Notes under the pieces: generated by a model
What the model was told of the DNA's origin: nothing
Seen by the model: only the letters and a program-made list of their open reading frames with translations
Database searches by the model: none
Part shown: positions 6,823 to 6,856 of the stretch, piece after piece
Layout of the letters: every line of letters starts with the position of its first letter
Numbering within the stretch: position 1 is the stretch's first letter
From: Spirochaetia bacterium
Lineage (GTDB): Bacteria > Spirochaetota > UBA12135
Length of the DNA stretch: 6,856 nucleotides
Assembly (NCBI GenBank): GCA_003497555.1
Contig: DNNS01000023.1
Span: forward strand, 1 to 6,856
Reading direction: 5' to 3'
Made by a program: the position numbers and the translations under genes

Positions 6823-6837
6823 CAGCGCTTCGCGCTG
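6823..6837. repeat. perfect hairpin 1 upstream of the sulfatase
   Basis: CAGCGC and GCGCTG form a 6-bp stem around a TTC loop. It stands directly before a second hairpin at the window edge. With no T tract it is a poor intrinsic terminator and looks more like part of a palindromic intergenic repeat. Confidence 0.55.
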
Positions 6838-6838
6838 C

Positions 6839-6855
6839 CCGACGTAAAACGTCGG
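6839..6855. repeat. perfect hairpin 2 upstream of the sulfatase
   Basis: CCGACGT and ACGTCGG form a 7-bp stem around a three-A loop, one base after hairpin 1. The pair may be a REP-like element, the edge of a longer element outside the window, or a terminator for a gene to the right. Confidence 0.55.
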
Positions 6856-6856
6856 C

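Overview
The window is a mosaic of genes and gene remnants from one bacterium. The best-preserved gene, a type I sulfatase at the right end, and the Shine-Dalgarno motifs (GAGGG before the sulfatase, GAAGG before a lipoprotein gene) point to a bacterium with ordinary ribosome binding. The mix of sulfatase, Ig-like/FN3 shaft protein and RHS/YD-repeat tips would suit a sulfatase-rich anaerobe such as a Lentisphaerota, Kiritimatiellota or Elusimicrobiota member, but nothing here fixes the phylum. TGG encodes Trp and TAA/TAG end the genes, so the standard bacterial code is assumed.

Layout. (1) 1-710, minus: Ig-like plus FN3 protein, 5'-truncated, frameshifted near 662-665 and running off the left edge. 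(2) 740-3552, minus: two tandem RHS C-terminal modules in the order tip 1 (2389-3396), membrane immunity candidate (1883-2385, frameshifted at a T9 run), tip 2 (1237-1830), lipoprotein immunity candidate (740-1246). (3) 3533-3847, minus: a small protein that resembles an orphan immunity protein. (4) about 3872-4927, plus: a decayed polytopic membrane protein with two in-frame stops. (5) about 5049-5251, plus: a shorter frameshifted coding remnant. (6) 5274-6761, minus: an intact sulfatase. (7) 6823-6855: two adjacent perfect hairpins.

How the genes fit together. In RHS systems a conserved beta-shell core presents a variable C-terminal toxin, and the gene immediately downstream encodes the cognate immunity protein. 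Recombination can leave displaced tip/immunity pairs behind as orphan modules. Each module here starts with a piece of GC-richer RHS core, passes into a very AT-rich tip, and is followed at once by an AT-rich small membrane protein or lipoprotein. No full-length RHS gene lies in the window, and the flanks on both sides are broken genes, so this looks like a recombination-scarred toxin/immunity reservoir. The sulfatase and the plus-strand remnants appear to be unrelated neighbours.

No tRNA, rRNA, CRISPR array, transposase or convincing promoter was seen. All family assignments come from motif recognition by eye.
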